Both the position numbers and the translations under genes were made by a program. The notes under the pieces are model-generated. The model searched no databases. It saw only the letters and a program-made list of their open reading frames with translations, and was not told the origin of the DNA. Shown here in pieces: positions 11,401 through 23,506 of a DNA stretch of 64,000 bases (the first letter of the stretch is position 1; every line of letters starts with the position of its first letter). This DNA comes from Phaseolus vulgaris (lineage: Eukaryota; Streptophyta; Magnoliopsida; Fabales; Fabaceae): the NCBI RefSeq assembly GCF_000499845.2, contig NC_023750.2, positions 1,163,590-1,227,589 on the forward strand, written 5' to 3'.

Positions 11401-14400
11401 TAACAATTACTTTGAAGGGCAAACATCTAATCAATCATCCTAATCGACCTTAAGGTAAGATAAAGCTTCACTTGGAGACCTAGGAATAGAACAAAAAATA
11501 ATAAGAACAAACAAGTATAATGTATAATGGAAAACTAATGATAACTATGGTTACAAGTTCTACTTCTAATAAGTCATTCCAGAGAAGACAAAATTCAATA
11601 CAGGAGGTAGTATCGGGGAAGTTTCAAGCATGACCTCCACTATGTCATTATCCCTCGAAGATGAATCTTGTACTAGAATGGTAATAAGTTGTGGTCTATG
11701 GTGAGATACTTGAAGTAAATGGTGTTGGAGAAGCATCCCAAGGTACAATAAGATCCTCTGGTGATGAAGGACGATTGACAAAGGTGGGAAAGTGACTACT
11801 TGTATCCTTATTAGAAGGACCAAGTGTATATTATAGGACAATTTAGAAAAGATTTAGAAAGAGACATCAATAGAAACAAAATACTGATTAAGTTCGGGAG
11901 AGAAACATCAATAGCCTTTTTGAGAATGATGATATTCTAGAAAGACACATTTTAACGAGAGGAGTGGTTTATCTTGACCAGGTGTGTGGTTATGTACAAA
12001 ACTCGTGGATGAAGGTTGTATAGATGGGAAATAGGAAAAAGAACAGAGTGAGGTACTTGATCATTAAAGAAAGATGATGACTTTCGCTTAATGAGATAAC
12101 ATGCAGTTAAGAGAGCATTGCCCCAAAAACAATGTGGAACATGACTGTGAAGTAGAAGGATTTGACTAGTTTCATTAAGATGTTTGTTTTTCATTTAACT
12201 ACTCTATCTTTTTGAGGAGTAAGAGAGAATGAAGTTCGATAGAGAATACCATTGGATGCCATGGAGAATAACATTGGATGTCACTCCGAAAAGCGTGTTT
12301 TGATTTCATTATAAAATGCGTGAAAGATAGAAAACAATTCAGATCGATTTTTCATCAACCAAATCCAAATATTAGTTGAATAGTCATCAACAAAGATAAT
12401 GAAATATTTAAAATCATAGCAGTAGTAATATGAGAAGGACCCCAAATATCAAAGTAAACTAAAGAAGACAAAGTTGATTTATAAATATTATTAGAAAAAG
12501 ACTATTGAATGTGTTTACCTAACTAACACAACTTACAATTCAAAATAGAGCTTTTTAAACTTGATACCATCTTCTACAATTTTGTCAACTCCAGATATCC
12601 TAAGTGCTTGAATCTTCATTGGAGAAACTGTAGATGCACACCATGGTGTTGATGGAGAGAGATACTATAAGCAATGCGACTCACATCTGATGCCAACGCC
12701 CATCTTTATATTTGAGCCTATGAGGCGACATTACTTTTAGTGATGGTGAAGATAATGTCACGAAATTTAGCACACAAAGAACAAAATCAATGATAAGAGA
12801 TGAAGGGGGTTGGTTAGTACAAATGCCACATGCTTTGTTTGTAAACTATTGACTGCAGTAATGGAAGGCAGATTGCTAGTAATAGTAAGGGACGATTAAA
12901 GAGAATGGTTATCGAATATATTATCAATTGTTTGTGCTAGAGTTAATGATCAAAGGACCAAGTGTAATTCCTAGCAGGGCTACCAAAGTAGTGGTACTCA
13001 TAGATTGACGAGTTTCACATCATTTGAGGAAGTCCTCATATGTTGTTGGAGTTATACTAGGCTGGTAAACTATTTTAGACATTTCTTTTCCTGTTGAAAT
13101 ATGGGAAATAATAATAATAATGAAATTTTTGAAAGAGATAGAAACTTAGATTGAATAACCAAACAAATCCAATGTAGCTGCTGCAACCATCTGGATCGTG
13201 TCTGGATGGAAGATGTGAACATGGTGATGGGTGCTAGAAGTTGGGTACCATCGTACATGTCGACAATGGTGGTGGGTTTGCGAATAGAAAAAAAGATGTA
13301 CAAGAGGGTGTGTTAGGCACGGTCTCTGCTAGTGATGGTCCTGTAAGTCAGCGTTGGACAAGTCTTGCCCTTTGGTCATTTGAGCAAATGGAGTAAGGTC
13401 GCTGGCGTTGCTGACAAAATAGTGAGCACACCTGTAAAAAGGTTCTCAAAAAAGTCTTTCCACTTCAGAGACTAAGTCCATCGGGACAAGATTTCAAAAG
13501 GCTTTGGATACCATGATAAATTATGAAAAATGGAGAGACATTGAGCAGAAATCATGTCTTTCTGAGACAACATGAGTGTTTTATCTATATTGAGAAAACA
13601 ATATAGTAAATAGAGGAGATATGATATTCTCTAATAATGAAGATATGATATGGGGATAAATAAAACTTCCTAATGATACATATATAGTATAGATACTTAT
13701 TATAAAATATTATAACAGATTTTCGTGATTATAAAAGATTTCTTCCATATATCTCTAATTATAACATGAATAAAAGTCACAAGCATTGAAGCTCTGGAGA
13801 TGCAATTTGTTACCAGATAATGATGTCAATCCTATTTCTGCAAAAGTAGAACATCTCAGGAAATTATTATCTTGTTTTATTGTATGTATAGAAAATTTGC
13901 GAGACTGTAAATTATTGAGAGATCAAGCCATCATAGTATTTTATTTAAGCTAAAATAGTTCAATAATCTGTGCTTCATTTATTTGGTTCCAATCCAAGGC
14001 TTGCATACTTGTTATTTTTTATAAAACAAGTTTTTGAAGCATTATTATTTTTTACTATTTTATTACAACCAATACAATATGTTTACATTGATTGAAAAAG
14101 TAGATAACTTTTTTTTTTTTACTTATATTGGTATAGTATCCATCTACATATGAGCATTTGTTCATTTACTGGTTTTTCAGTAATTATCCACCTTTTAAGC
14201 TGTCAGGTATTATGACAACCAGGAGCATCGGAAAGAACTGGGTGATATTGACATTGGGAAATATGTTGCTGGTGGTATTGTTGTTTATAATCTGGATACG
14301 AAGCAAATTAAATGGACTGCAGATCTTGATCTGAGTACAGATACTTCAAACTTCCGAGCCTACATATATTCTTCCCCAACTGTTGTAGATTTGGATGGTG

Positions 14401-17226
14401 ATGGGAATCTTGACATTCTCGTTGGAACCTCGTATGGCCTGTTTTATGTGCTGGATCATCATGGTAATATCTAGAGATTTCTTTCCTAGTATTCTCTTTA
14501 CCTGATTTTAAATGGTTTGTTCAGGTTTCTTCAATGTTGCCTTCATTGATTTTCTCTGTTCGGTAGTCATGTGTTAGTTCCTCCCTTGAAAGATGTCTAT
14601 CATCTTTACAAACCTTTTTTTCTGCTGTTTTCCTACTGAGTGGTGTGTAGCAATACAAGGTTGGACTTGGACATGTTTTGTGTCATGAGTCATTAGATTG
14701 GTGGACTGAATGTAATTAATTTTCTGCTTTAATTTTGATGGATTGCAAGTTATTCTTTTAGCAGTGTTACATTTTTGTCACAAATCAAAATTTGGTTACA
14801 AGTATATATTCATTGGTAAATTAAATGCTAGTTGTTTCTCTCAAATAGGTAAGGTTAGAGAAAAGTTTCCTCTTGAGATGGCCGAGATTCAAGGATCTGT
14901 TGTTGCAGCTGATGTCAATGATGATGGGAAAATTGAACTAGTTACCGCTGATACACATGGAAATGTTGCTGTATGGACTTCAAAAGGAGATTTAGTGTGG
15001 GAAAAACATCTAAAGAGTCTTATTCCGCAGGTAACTTGCTACCTTAATCTTCCATAGCATTTTAATGAATGTTGCATGATTTTTTGCCATTTATGTTGTT
15101 AGTATTTATTCTTCTTTACAGAGCAATTAATATCTATGATATATGATTTTCAATATGGTTTGGATTGATGAGATAATTACAGAATTAGCGTAGACTGTAA
15201 TTGTACAGTTCAAAATGATGAATATTGACTTTTAAAGATGAAAGGAAGAGAAACAAATGGGGAAGTGGATGTATTACTCTAGTTAAATGTTTTGCTTGCT
15301 TCCTTTCTTTTTTAGCATACAATAAATTGTTATAAACTTAATAGTTACAATGTCCATGTAGCAAGGGATGGTTGGTTGGGATGGAAGACTGGAAGGCTTG
15401 AACTTTTGTTTTTAAAAACTTGTTTTATTCTTGTTTTCTTTAAATTTGGTAGATCCTTCATCATTTGTTGATGTCTGCCTGTATTATTAGTATTTTTGAA
15501 CAATGTTGAAGAATGATGAAGGACTAAGGTTTTTGGGTTCAATTATCTTTTTTAAAAAAATGTTGTGAAAGTTCCTTATCACTTACCTCAATTCTTGGAG
15601 TGCTTGGGCAACTTCATTTAATGCCAATTGTTAAGGCGAAATCTAACATCCTATCAGTGCCTATAGCTCATCTTGGTGACCTCTTGGTTCGGCAGGTATA
15701 TGTGGAGGGGAAGTGCCTGCCTCAAGTCTTAGAGTGCTTCTGCAACTTCACTTAATTTTCTGTTGGGATAATAGATTAAGTGGTGAGGAAGTGTTGATTT
15801 TAATATGAAATCTAACAGCTTCCATGTTGTTAAAACATAATTTCTGTTGGGATAATAAATTATGGAATACTCGTGTGAATGTCACTTTGTGTGGGTAATT
15901 GCACTTTAAACTTAATTTAGATTGTGTTCATATGAACCTATTGATGCTTTTGGGGATTGGTTAATTTGATAATATGTTTCATACACTTTCCACTCATTCT
16001 CCATGGCATTAGAAACCATTTAGGTGGTTTCTGTGTGTAAAATTTTATTGATAGTGTCTATCATTTTGCATAGGGTCCAACTGTTGGTGATATTGATGGG
16101 GATGGCCATACTGAGCTTGTTGTGCCAACACTATCTGGGAAGATTCATGTTCTTGATGGAAGGGATGGGTCATCTATTGGGCGGTATCCATATCCAACTC
16201 ATGGAAGAATAATGAATCAAATTCTTCTAGTTGATTTAAATAAGCCGAAGGAGAAAAAGAAGGGATTAACTATTGTTACCACATCATTTGATGGATATTT
16301 GTATCTCATTGATGGACCTACTGGATGTGCTGATGTTGTTGACATTGGTGAAACTTCGTAAGAAATTCTTTTAACTTGTGTGTCTTGAATATGCTTTCTG
16401 TCCTACTTTCTCAAAGTTGAGTCATTTTTTGCTACAGGTATAGCATGGTCTTGGCAGACAATGTTGATGGTGGGGATGATCTTGATCTAATTGTCACAAC
16501 TATGAATGGCAATGTCTTCTGCTTCTCAACTCCATCTCCTCATCATCCCCTAAAGGCATGATATGTTTGAATTTTGATAATTGAAACGATTTCAGTTTTG
16601 TTACTAAATGGCTTTGTACGTTGTTTCAGGCATGGAGATTGCCTAGTCAAGGAAGAAACAACATTGCAAATCTGTACAATCGTGAAGGTATATATGTTAC
16701 TCATCCTTACAGGGCCTTCCGTGACGAGGAAGGCAAAAGCTTTTGGGTGGAAATTGAGATTGTAGATGATTACAGATACCCATCTGGGCATCAAGGACCG
16801 TACAGAGTCACTGTAAGTTCCTAAACAAATTAATTTATTTCTTGAGTGTGTTCATTCACTGGGAGGCACTGAATTTATGTGTCATTGTTTCATGTTGTGT
16901 AAATTCACCAGACATCCTTGCTAGTACCTGGGAATTACCAAGGTGAGAGAACAATAAAGTTGAACAATACCTATGATCAACCTGGGAAATATCGGATTAA
17001 GCTGCCAACTGTGTCGGTAAGGACCACGGGAACAGTTTTGGTTGAGATGGTTGACAGAAATGGACTGTATTTCTTTGATGATTTCTCCCTTACATTCCAT
17101 ATGCACTACTATAAGCTGTTGAAGTGGCTTCTTGTACTTCCAATGCTTGGGATGTTTGGTGTGCTTGTAATCTTTCGCCCACAAGACTCGATGCCATTAC
17201 CATCATTTTTGAGGAACATTGATTAA
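5470..17226 (+). CDS. DEX1: DEX1, defective in exine formation 1 (FG-GAP/integrin-alpha-like membrane protein), 13 exons
   Basis: Exons by splice sites and frame: 5470-5621, 6400-6510, 6595-6677, 7702-7819, 7922-8082, 8281-9026, 9149-9219, 14207-14463, 14849-15030, 16074-16357, 16438-16555, 16630-16812, 16912-17226. They sum to 2781 nt, an uninterrupted 926-residue protein, close to Arabidopsis DEX1 (about 896). Residues 1-27 form a Leu-rich signal peptide. Ca-binding FG-GAP-type loops follow, for example DINSDGKLE (85-93), DIDKDG, DIDNDG, DLDGDG, DVNDDG and DIDGDG. An acidic [12 protein letters not shown] segment lies in exon 6. One membrane span (about 894-910) precedes a short C-tail. DEX1 is known in Arabidopsis to be needed for primexine and exine patterning in pollen, probably at the plasma membrane or in the endomembrane system. 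Oddities: a five-unit N-glycosylation repeat in exon 6, a GC-AG intron after exon 11, and a copia element in intron 7. The gene looks intact. Confidence 0.95.
8361..8660 (+). repeat. In-frame 60-bp minisatellite in DEX1 exon 6 (five units)
   Basis: Five tandem 60-bp units, each encoding 20 residues close to [20 protein letters not shown] (DEX1 residues about 236-335). The period is exactly 60 with no indels, so the frame is kept. Every unit contains the sequon N-G-S. Units 4 and 5 are nearly identical, which points to recent expansion. The segment lies in the linker that is variable between DEX1 orthologues. Confidence 0.95.
9872..10150 (-). repeat. 3' LTR of the intronic copia element
   Basis: In the minus orientation it starts TGTTACAATTAT and ends TAGTTTAACA. 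The internal block GCGAGACATTGAGCTGAAAC near 9891-9910 matches the partner LTR at 13514-13766. Many substitutions and small indels separate the two, so the insertion is old. Confidence 0.8.
13514..13766 (-). repeat. 5' LTR of the intronic copia element
   Basis: Partner of 9872-10150. In the minus orientation it starts TGTTATAATTAG and ends AATTTATCA, followed directly by the primer-binding site. It is about 26 bp shorter than the other LTR because of small deletions. Confidence 0.8.
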
Positions 17227-18625
17227 TGATGATTACTTTATTTCATATCATAGGCATCATTCAATTCCGAAAAATGTGAATATTTTATGTCAAATTGAGT
17301 AGAAACTATTATGATGTATGCCTTGGGTGCTGCCCTGAACTTTGATCAGAGTTGAAGCGGAAGAGTTGGTTCAGCCGAGATAGTTGAAGATTGCAAGAGT
17401 GAGTTATATTTTAATGTCGGGATTTTGCCCTTGATGTTGTAGTGTAGTGTAGTGTAATCTGATACCTAAATGTTTAACTCAGCTACATACATTTTTTTCC
17501 ATCTTTGAAACAAAATAGATATTTATAAGCAATACACACTTTTCTCTCACTCTCACTTTTCCCATTTTTTGTGTATTGTGTGTGCCAATTCGTTATATAG
17601 GCTCAGTTTTGAGGTGGAAATGATCAATTTTTTTTTTATCACCTGGTAATTGCATTCACTTCAATTCAAATTTAGACTAACTGTCATTATTTTTTCTTCT
17701 AATAATAGTAAATATTTCATTTATACTAGTATTAAAATTGAATGAAACATGAAAAATTAAATGTTACGCTATTATGATAACTTATTTTGAGACATTAATC
17801 AAAGTAGCATTTCAACACATGCAACGTCCTCTCTTGCTCTTCTTTTTTACACAATAGTGCATGTTTGTGTCATGTTGCTTGAAAAGTATGTTGCTTGAAA
17901 AAAACTTTAGCTTGAACTTTTATCAATTTAAATTTGGGTATGATTATCTTCATCAGACACTCAATACATTTGTCAAGTTAACATTTATGTTTGTTTTATC
18001 ATATGCTACTTTTCTAAAATTTTTAAAAATTATTAAATATACAATTTAACACTGTATTTTGAATATTTCTACACAAATACATGAAAATTAATAGTAATTA
18101 AAGTGTACATGAAAATTAATAGTAATTAAAGTGTGCCCAAGTGCATATACTAGAAAAAACTGATTTAAGAATTAAAAAAATGATTGGAATGGTATATACA
18201 AACATTTTTTAGTTTTAAATATCATTTTAAATTTTTAATTTCACTATTTTCCTAAATTTTCCAATGTTTTTCTATACTTTTTATTTTATAAAATATTTCA
18301 AAAAATATTAGTAGTTAATATTGAAGGAGAGTTTAAAAATTTTTCATCCTTAACTCACTTTATTATAGCTTGTAATAAAAATATCTAATAAAAGGAATAA
18401 TCTTGAGGCTGAAAAGAATAAGAAAATAAAAAGAAGTCAAAGAAACACACTACAGAACCAACCAGAACACAACACTTCACCTCTGGGTCAACAATTGTGA
18501 TTGAAATTACAGAGTATCCTCCACCATCATCATTCCAATTTTGATTCCAAATTCGCAATTTCAACAACACCCAGAAATCGTTTACGCCTCAATCTCTTCA
18601 AATTCACAATCTTGGGTTTCTAGCC
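17227..18625. other. DEX1 3' UTR, spacer, and DUF962 gene 5' region
   Basis: The first few hundred bases are probably DEX1 3' UTR. The middle is AT-rich and includes a 28-bp tandem duplication at 18079-18134. From about 18400 composition becomes more balanced, consistent with the 5' UTR of the next gene. No other coding sequence is seen. Confidence 0.5.
18079..18134. repeat. Perfect 28-bp tandem duplication
   Basis: Two adjacent identical 28-bp copies (18079-18106 and 18107-18134), each beginning ACATGAAAATTAATAG and ending AAAGTGT. This is a local replication-slippage type duplication. Confidence 0.9.
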
Positions 18626-18964
18626 ATGAATTTTAGGAGCCTGGAAGATTTCTGGGCCTTTTACATGAACCACCACTCCAAGGCTTCCACAAGGCGCTGG
18701 CACTTCGTCGGAACTCTCTTCAGCATTTTCTTCTTCTTCTGTTCTGTCTTCTTCAGTTGGTGGTTCTTGTTCCTTGTCCCTTTCTCTGGCTATGGATGTG
18801 CCTTCTACAGTCACTTGTTCGTTGAGAGGAATTTCCCAGAGACTTTCAGACACCCCTTTTGGTCCCTCTTGTGTGACTTCAAGATGTTCGGGTTCATGCT
18901 CACTGGCAACATGGATAGGGAGATCAAAAGGCTGGGGAAGAGACCTGTGCTGCAAGTGTTTTGA
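18626..18964 (+). CDS. Small DUF962 / Mpo1-like membrane protein
   Basis: Single-exon frame of 112 residues. The N-terminus MNFRSLEDFWAFYMNHHSK, conserved histidines at 16, 17, 26, 63 and 76, the motif GYGCAFYSHLFVERN (55-69), and the HPFWSLLCDFKMF block (76-88) match the DUF962 (YGL010w/Mpo1-like) family. Two hydrophobic segments (about 30-53 and 78-93) indicate an integral membrane protein, probably in the ER. Yeast Mpo1 is an Fe(II)-dependent dioxygenase in 2-hydroxy fatty-acid alpha-oxidation, and its histidines are thought to hold the metal. Whether this shorter plant form has that activity is not known from sequence. Arabidopsis has a DUF962 gene (recalled as At3g09085) next to DEX1, which supports both identity and synteny. 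The ATG lies in a good context at the start of conserved sequence and the frame is intact. Confidence 0.85.
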   Translation: MNFRSLEDFWAFYMNHHSKASTRRWHFVGTLFSIFFFFCSVFFSWWFLFLVPFSGYGCAFYSHLFVERNFPETFRHPFWSLLCDFKMFGFMLTGNMDREIKRLGKRPVLQVF

Positions 18965-20557
18965 TTTTGGTGTAAGCTTTTGACTTTGATTTCATTTTTT
19001 GAATAAAAATTGAGATTTTCAATGTATTTTTTTAGAATAAAGTTTTAATTATTTTATTAAGTTATTTGGGTATGTGTGTGGATGATTTTGCTATATGTTG
19101 TTGCTGAATGATCCCATGTGTGTGATGCTGCAATTTGTTGGAGTGTGGTGTGTGTGATTTTGGGGAGGCATCATAGCTGAATAGGCATGTGAAGCTAAAG
19201 AGGATAGGATGAATGTTGTTTAACTTTTTTGCCGCTTCACATAGATGTTGAAGATGTGTTGAAAATGGCAACAACCTCTGTAGGGAAAACACAATGAAAA
19301 TTATCGAGGAGAACTACAGAAGGCTAAACCATCGTAGTTTAATAATTGCTACTCTCTGGTTGCTCAAATCTGAGCTAATTTCCTTATATGGCAGTGACCA
19401 TCACAACCTTGACAACATTGCTAAAATATTATAGGGTAATATTGCATAGCAGTTTTGTACTAACTTGATATCCAAAATCTGTAGAGTACCAACTTGATGT
19501 TCTTGGTGTATTTGGTGGGCTAATTTGTTTGTTAATTCTAATATGGCATTATCCTATGAATATCCCTTGTTAAACCTTTTTATTTCTTCTGAAACTTTAC
19601 TTCCTTGTTTGACCCTAGAGATTTAGAAAGGATGGAAGATTTCACCTCTGATTCTTTCTACAAAAGGAAGATTTGGACTAATTTGCACGGGCCTTAGTGT
19701 ATTTCCTTGATTTTAAAGTATGCTTTCCCTACATCCTAAAATTTAAGGTTACCCCTTTGTGGTATAATTTCATTATTTAGTAATGTTGTTGAAAGATTTG
19801 TGAACATACTTTTTAAATAATCTATTATAATGTGTGTTTAGAAAGTCCCCCACCAGGGTTTTTGCTAAGCTTGTCTCCTCAAGATTTTGTCCATAGTTAT
19901 TCCATTGTTCTGTTGAGTTTTCAAACTGAAATCCTAACATATAGTTGGATTAGGCAACCCTTAGAGCAACAAAATTTCCTTTTGATCATCTAAAGAAGAT
20001 TTGTTGCCTTTAAATGTATTATAGTTTAGGATTGATTATGCGTCTATTTGGGGCTCTTCAGATAAGTAGAGGGATATTCTGTATTTGTTTTCAATTTTAT
20101 TTAGGATCCTATCTTGGATTTCTTATATGTTGTCTTTCTTATCCAACTAAATTTGTTTTTCTATTAAAAATAACTTCTTTTAAGAAGTATAAATAGTTCA
20201 ATCTAGAGCTGAAACAGGACCATTGAATCTTTTGGAACTGTTGAATGCTTCCAATGAATTGTTCAGTTTCACCATTGCTTGACTTTGAGATCTACCTGCA
20301 ATTAAACGTTCTATATGTTTACATTGATTTAATGCTGCTTTTTGTGTGACAGAAAATATTTCATTTCTTTATGGTTTCATGTTGTTACTCTTCTTTTCTT
20401 CTGTTTCCAAGTTATTAGTCTGCCTAGGGAAAGCAGGAAAGTCTGCAGTTGAAAATTTAAATCTGCTAACTTGAGTTTCTGCAAGATCTAATCCAGTATG
20501 TTTAAATGTTCACACTGGTTAACCTTAATTTATACATGTTCTTCTATAGACAATATC
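18965..20557. other. 3' UTR of the DUF962 gene and gene-free spacer
   Basis: Composition stays moderately balanced to about 20550, but no coding frame resembles a known protein. There may be a long 3' transcribed region. Nothing else is recognised. Confidence 0.4.
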
Positions 20558-20935
20558 GGTTGGAGATCTCATATCTACTAGAGATTAAGACATTTGATAG
20601 TATATATGTAGGTGCAAACCTCACCTTATAAGCCGGTTTTATGAAGTTGAGTTATGTTTAAAGTTCACTTTTTAATATGGTATCAGAGTCTATTCGAGTT
20701 TATCCTATTGAGTGTTTATTGGGCTTATCAGGTCATCCGCTATCATATCGTTATTGGACCACCCATAATATTTAGTCTCATGCACGAGTTGGCAACCTCG
20801 GCGTGAGAGGGGTGTGTTAGAGATCCCACATCAACTAGAGATTATGACATTTCATAGTATATATGTGGGTACAAACCTCACCTTATAAACCGGTTTTATA
20901 AGGTTGAGTTAGACTTAAAGTTCATTTCTTAATAA
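20558..20935 (+). mobile_element. Complete TRIM (terminal-repeat retrotransposon in miniature)
   Basis: Two direct repeats of about 120 bp (20558-20677 and 20815-20935) share GAGATTAxGACATTT, GTGCAAACCTCACCTTATAA and CCGGTTTTAT blocks. Directly after the left repeat is TGGTATCAGAGT (20678-20689), complementary to the 3' end of plant initiator tRNA-Met, the classic primer-binding site. Directly before the right repeat is the purine tract GTGAGAGGGG (about 20803-20812). The internal part is only about 125 bp and non-coding. LTR, PBS, PPT and LTR in this order define a TRIM. Its mobility would depend on proteins supplied by other elements. A second copy lies at 53461-53725. Confidence 0.85.
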
Positions 20936-22540
20936 TATCTGTGTCACTTTGTCAATTTATGACTTTAAAATTTAATGTTCCTTTGGTCAACAATGGTGAA
21001 CCATCAAAGTGCAGACACATTCATTCAAAGTCTTAAGCAGGGAAGATGTTATTTTGTGGTTAGCTACAAATTTCTGTAAAGGAAGCTCTGTGATGAGCTA
21101 AAATCATACTAGGAAGTCTATAATACAAGATGCAGAAATTGGTGAGTGTGATTCAATAAAAACCTTCAAATCTGATTTTTGTATATGAATGTTATTAGTG
21201 AACTTAACTAGTGACATTTACTGGCCTAAGATGAATTTTTTAAAAGCAAGCAAGAATATCTCATCCAATCCTTATTATAAATTACTATTAATTTAATTAG
21301 TTTTTGTGAAGATTTAAAATAATGTTACTAATGTACCTTGATATTAATGATTTTAGAATTATATTCTCATTCAGCACACATATTCATAATATTTAATAGG
21401 GGTAAATAAGAAAATAAATTTACGGTTTAACAGAAATTATAAAATGTCTTATAAAAGGTACTATTAGTTTCTTTCAAAGCGTGTTATTTAACAATGATAG
21501 TATTTTTTTAATATTATTTTATGAATAAAATCATGTTTGAAATATAACCTTTTCTTCAATAATCTTGAAATAAATAAATAAATAAATTCCTTGAATAGAC
21601 CTTTCCCCGTTTTAATCACCAAAGGCTTTTTCTATATCTCCATAGCCTCTCAATTGTCAAGCAAAAATATCATTTTCTCCTTAAAAAAATATTTTCTGGA
21701 TTCTACTATTACGAAAATGTAATTTTTTCTACTTAAACCTTTTAGGTTGTAGAATTTAAAATATTTAAAAAGAAAACATTTTAAATTATAAAATTTAGAA
21801 GGTATTCTCAAATTTAAAAATACATTTTAAATTCTATAATTCAAAAGTATCGGATTTAATAATTTGAAATGTATTTATTTAAAGAAACTCGTTCTGATTA
21901 TAGAATTTGTCAAAAATATCTTTTGGATTTTATAATCCAGAATTATTCTGTATCATTCATTCTAAAATAAAAAAAATATCAATAAAATAAAGGGTATTTT
22001 GGTATTTAAAAAAAGTATGAAAATGTCACAAAAAGAGTCATGGAGGTGTTGGAAGAAACCACCATCACCAAATAGACCCAAAAAACTGTTCACCCAAAAA
22101 ATTGTGGTGCTGGATTTCCTGCTGGAAATCGGTTCCTTAGACGAATTTTGTATGCAGATTTTGTTTTAATATTTCTTTCAAAAACAAATTTAAAATAACA
22201 ATTAAAATATTTTCAAAAATAATTTATTTAATTAATTCATAATATTTTCATATTATTAAAAAAATGTGAATTTCTTTGTTTATAAAAAAATAACACTGAT
22301 TATTTATTTCAGTGTAAAATTAAGTTTAAATTAAAATACTAAACTAGAGAATAATAATATTTTTGAGAAAACTTGAGCAATATTAATATTATTAGTTTTA
22401 ATATACTTTATAAAAAAAGTATTAAATTTTATTTTAATGAAATAATTTAAGATACTAATAAAAATTGCAAATTAATTACGTCAACTGACAACACACAAGT
22501 AATTACGCTTAAGCATAATTAGTTAGACTAATCAACAATC
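20936..22540. other. Gene-free AT-rich spacer
   Basis: No coding frame is recognised. Around 21720-21960 several AATTTAAAAT/ATTTTAAATT and TATAATCCAGAAT words recur, as in decayed repeat DNA. From 22190 the sequence is almost pure A/T. Confidence 0.4.
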
Positions 22541-22880
22541 AAGAACTAGATAATACACTTCTAAATATGACCAAACTCTCTAACCTGCTCCAATAAGAAA
22601 GACCCATCACAATCATATAAATAGACACAAAATCTAAGAACTAGGTATGTCATTATACAATACTCAAAATACCGAGTGTCGAATACTAAATCTGACTTGA
22701 GCGTTAGAGTACCTTCTGCAGGTATCATCCGAGTCTGGATTACGTGAAGGTCGAGTAGAGTGAGCAGAGGAGAGGAAGGAGCTTGTTTAGAGAGGAACAA
22801 AAGTGCAAACCAACCGACTGACCAAGGAGTAAGAGGAGTAGCTTGAATCGTTCTCTTGGTCCCAATCCCGTTCGAAAACA
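22541..22880 (-). repeat. Dispersed legume repeat (ACCTGCAGAAGG family), minus orientation
   Basis: Carries the family's core: complement of ATACCTGCAGAAGGTACTC at about 22709-22727, next to words shared with 63350-63610 (ATATAAATAGACACAAA, AGATATGTCATTAT-like, TGAGCGT...GTACC). A 106-codon open frame crosses it but shows no relation to a known protein and is not conserved as a protein between copies. The family might be an LTR or other non-coding part of a retroelement; this is not proven. Confidence 0.55.
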
Positions 22881-23506
22881 CTCAATAATATTATTAAATT
22901 CATTTTTATATAAAAATAACTATATAACTTTTTACTAATATTTGAAAGTTGAATGTAAAAATAAAAATAAAAATTAGATGAAATGGATAAAGCATGAAAT
23001 AAATAAATAATAAGGTATAAGTGACATATTATATAATTTTCTTTTCTTGTCATAGTAACAAAAGTCATTCAAGTCCCAGAACAAGTCGTACATTATAATA
23101 TTGTATAAATTCTTGATATGAAACAATTCAATTTTTCTCTCATTGTTTTTCAAGAAACAAGATTTCTTGATAGTCTTGTACCTATATGAAAACTAGTTCT
23201 GGCCATACGCATTTTGTTATTCCCAAAGTGGAGAGTGTGAGATTAAAGATTTTATCTAATATTTTCATTAAATTTCGTTAGTTTAAGTTACAACTAATAA
23301 CAAAATATGTTTTTATACCTTATAAATGTCAAAATCCTTGTTCAAAGCACTTCAATAATAATGAAGAGATATGACGTCTTTTTGTTGAAAGTCGTGAATA
23401 TGAAGAGTGGTCGGTAAGTGAAATTACTTAATTATTTTATTTATGGGTCATAACATTAATTATTTAATATTCTTTGATTCACTTTCTTTATTTCATTTAT
23501 TACAAG
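22881..23506. other. Spacer or degenerate 5' part of the CACTA element
   Basis: AT-rich to about 23050, then of more balanced composition. It probably includes upstream exons or introns of the transposon gene that starts to be recognisable at 23507. The transposon's 5' terminal inverted repeat was not found here. Confidence 0.35.

Larger units (their letters stand above)
9872..13766 (-). mobile_element. Degenerate Ty1/copia LTR retrotransposon inside DEX1 intron 7
   Basis: Two related LTRs (9872-10150 and 13514-13766) bound about 3.4 kb of internal DNA. In minus-strand reading each LTR starts TGTTA and ends in CA. The primer-binding site, TGGTATCCAAAGCC (complement of 13500-13513), lies just inside the 5' LTR, and a purine-rich ACTTGAGGAAG lies just inside the 3' LTR. 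Coding fragments on the minus strand follow copia order: integrase-like [18 protein letters not shown] (within 11952-12194), reverse transcriptase with the [18 protein letters not shown] signature (about 11103-11181), then RNase H-like sequence (about 10300-10600). Frames are broken throughout and the element is shorter than a typical 5-kb copia, so it is inactive. No clear 5-bp target duplication remains. It lies antisense to DEX1 and is presumably spliced out with the intron. Confidence 0.85.

Noticed and set aside
9867..13771. 5-bp target duplication for the intronic copia element
   Set aside because: The bases just outside the two LTRs do not match, so none is claimed.
22561..22881. 106-codon minus-strand frame
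   Set aside because: It lies within a dispersed repeat. Other copies (62705-63175) do not preserve the protein.
19300..23400. 5' terminus of the large CACTA element
   Set aside because: No CACTACTGCAGAAAA-like word was found by eye. The 5' end is probably deleted or too diverged.
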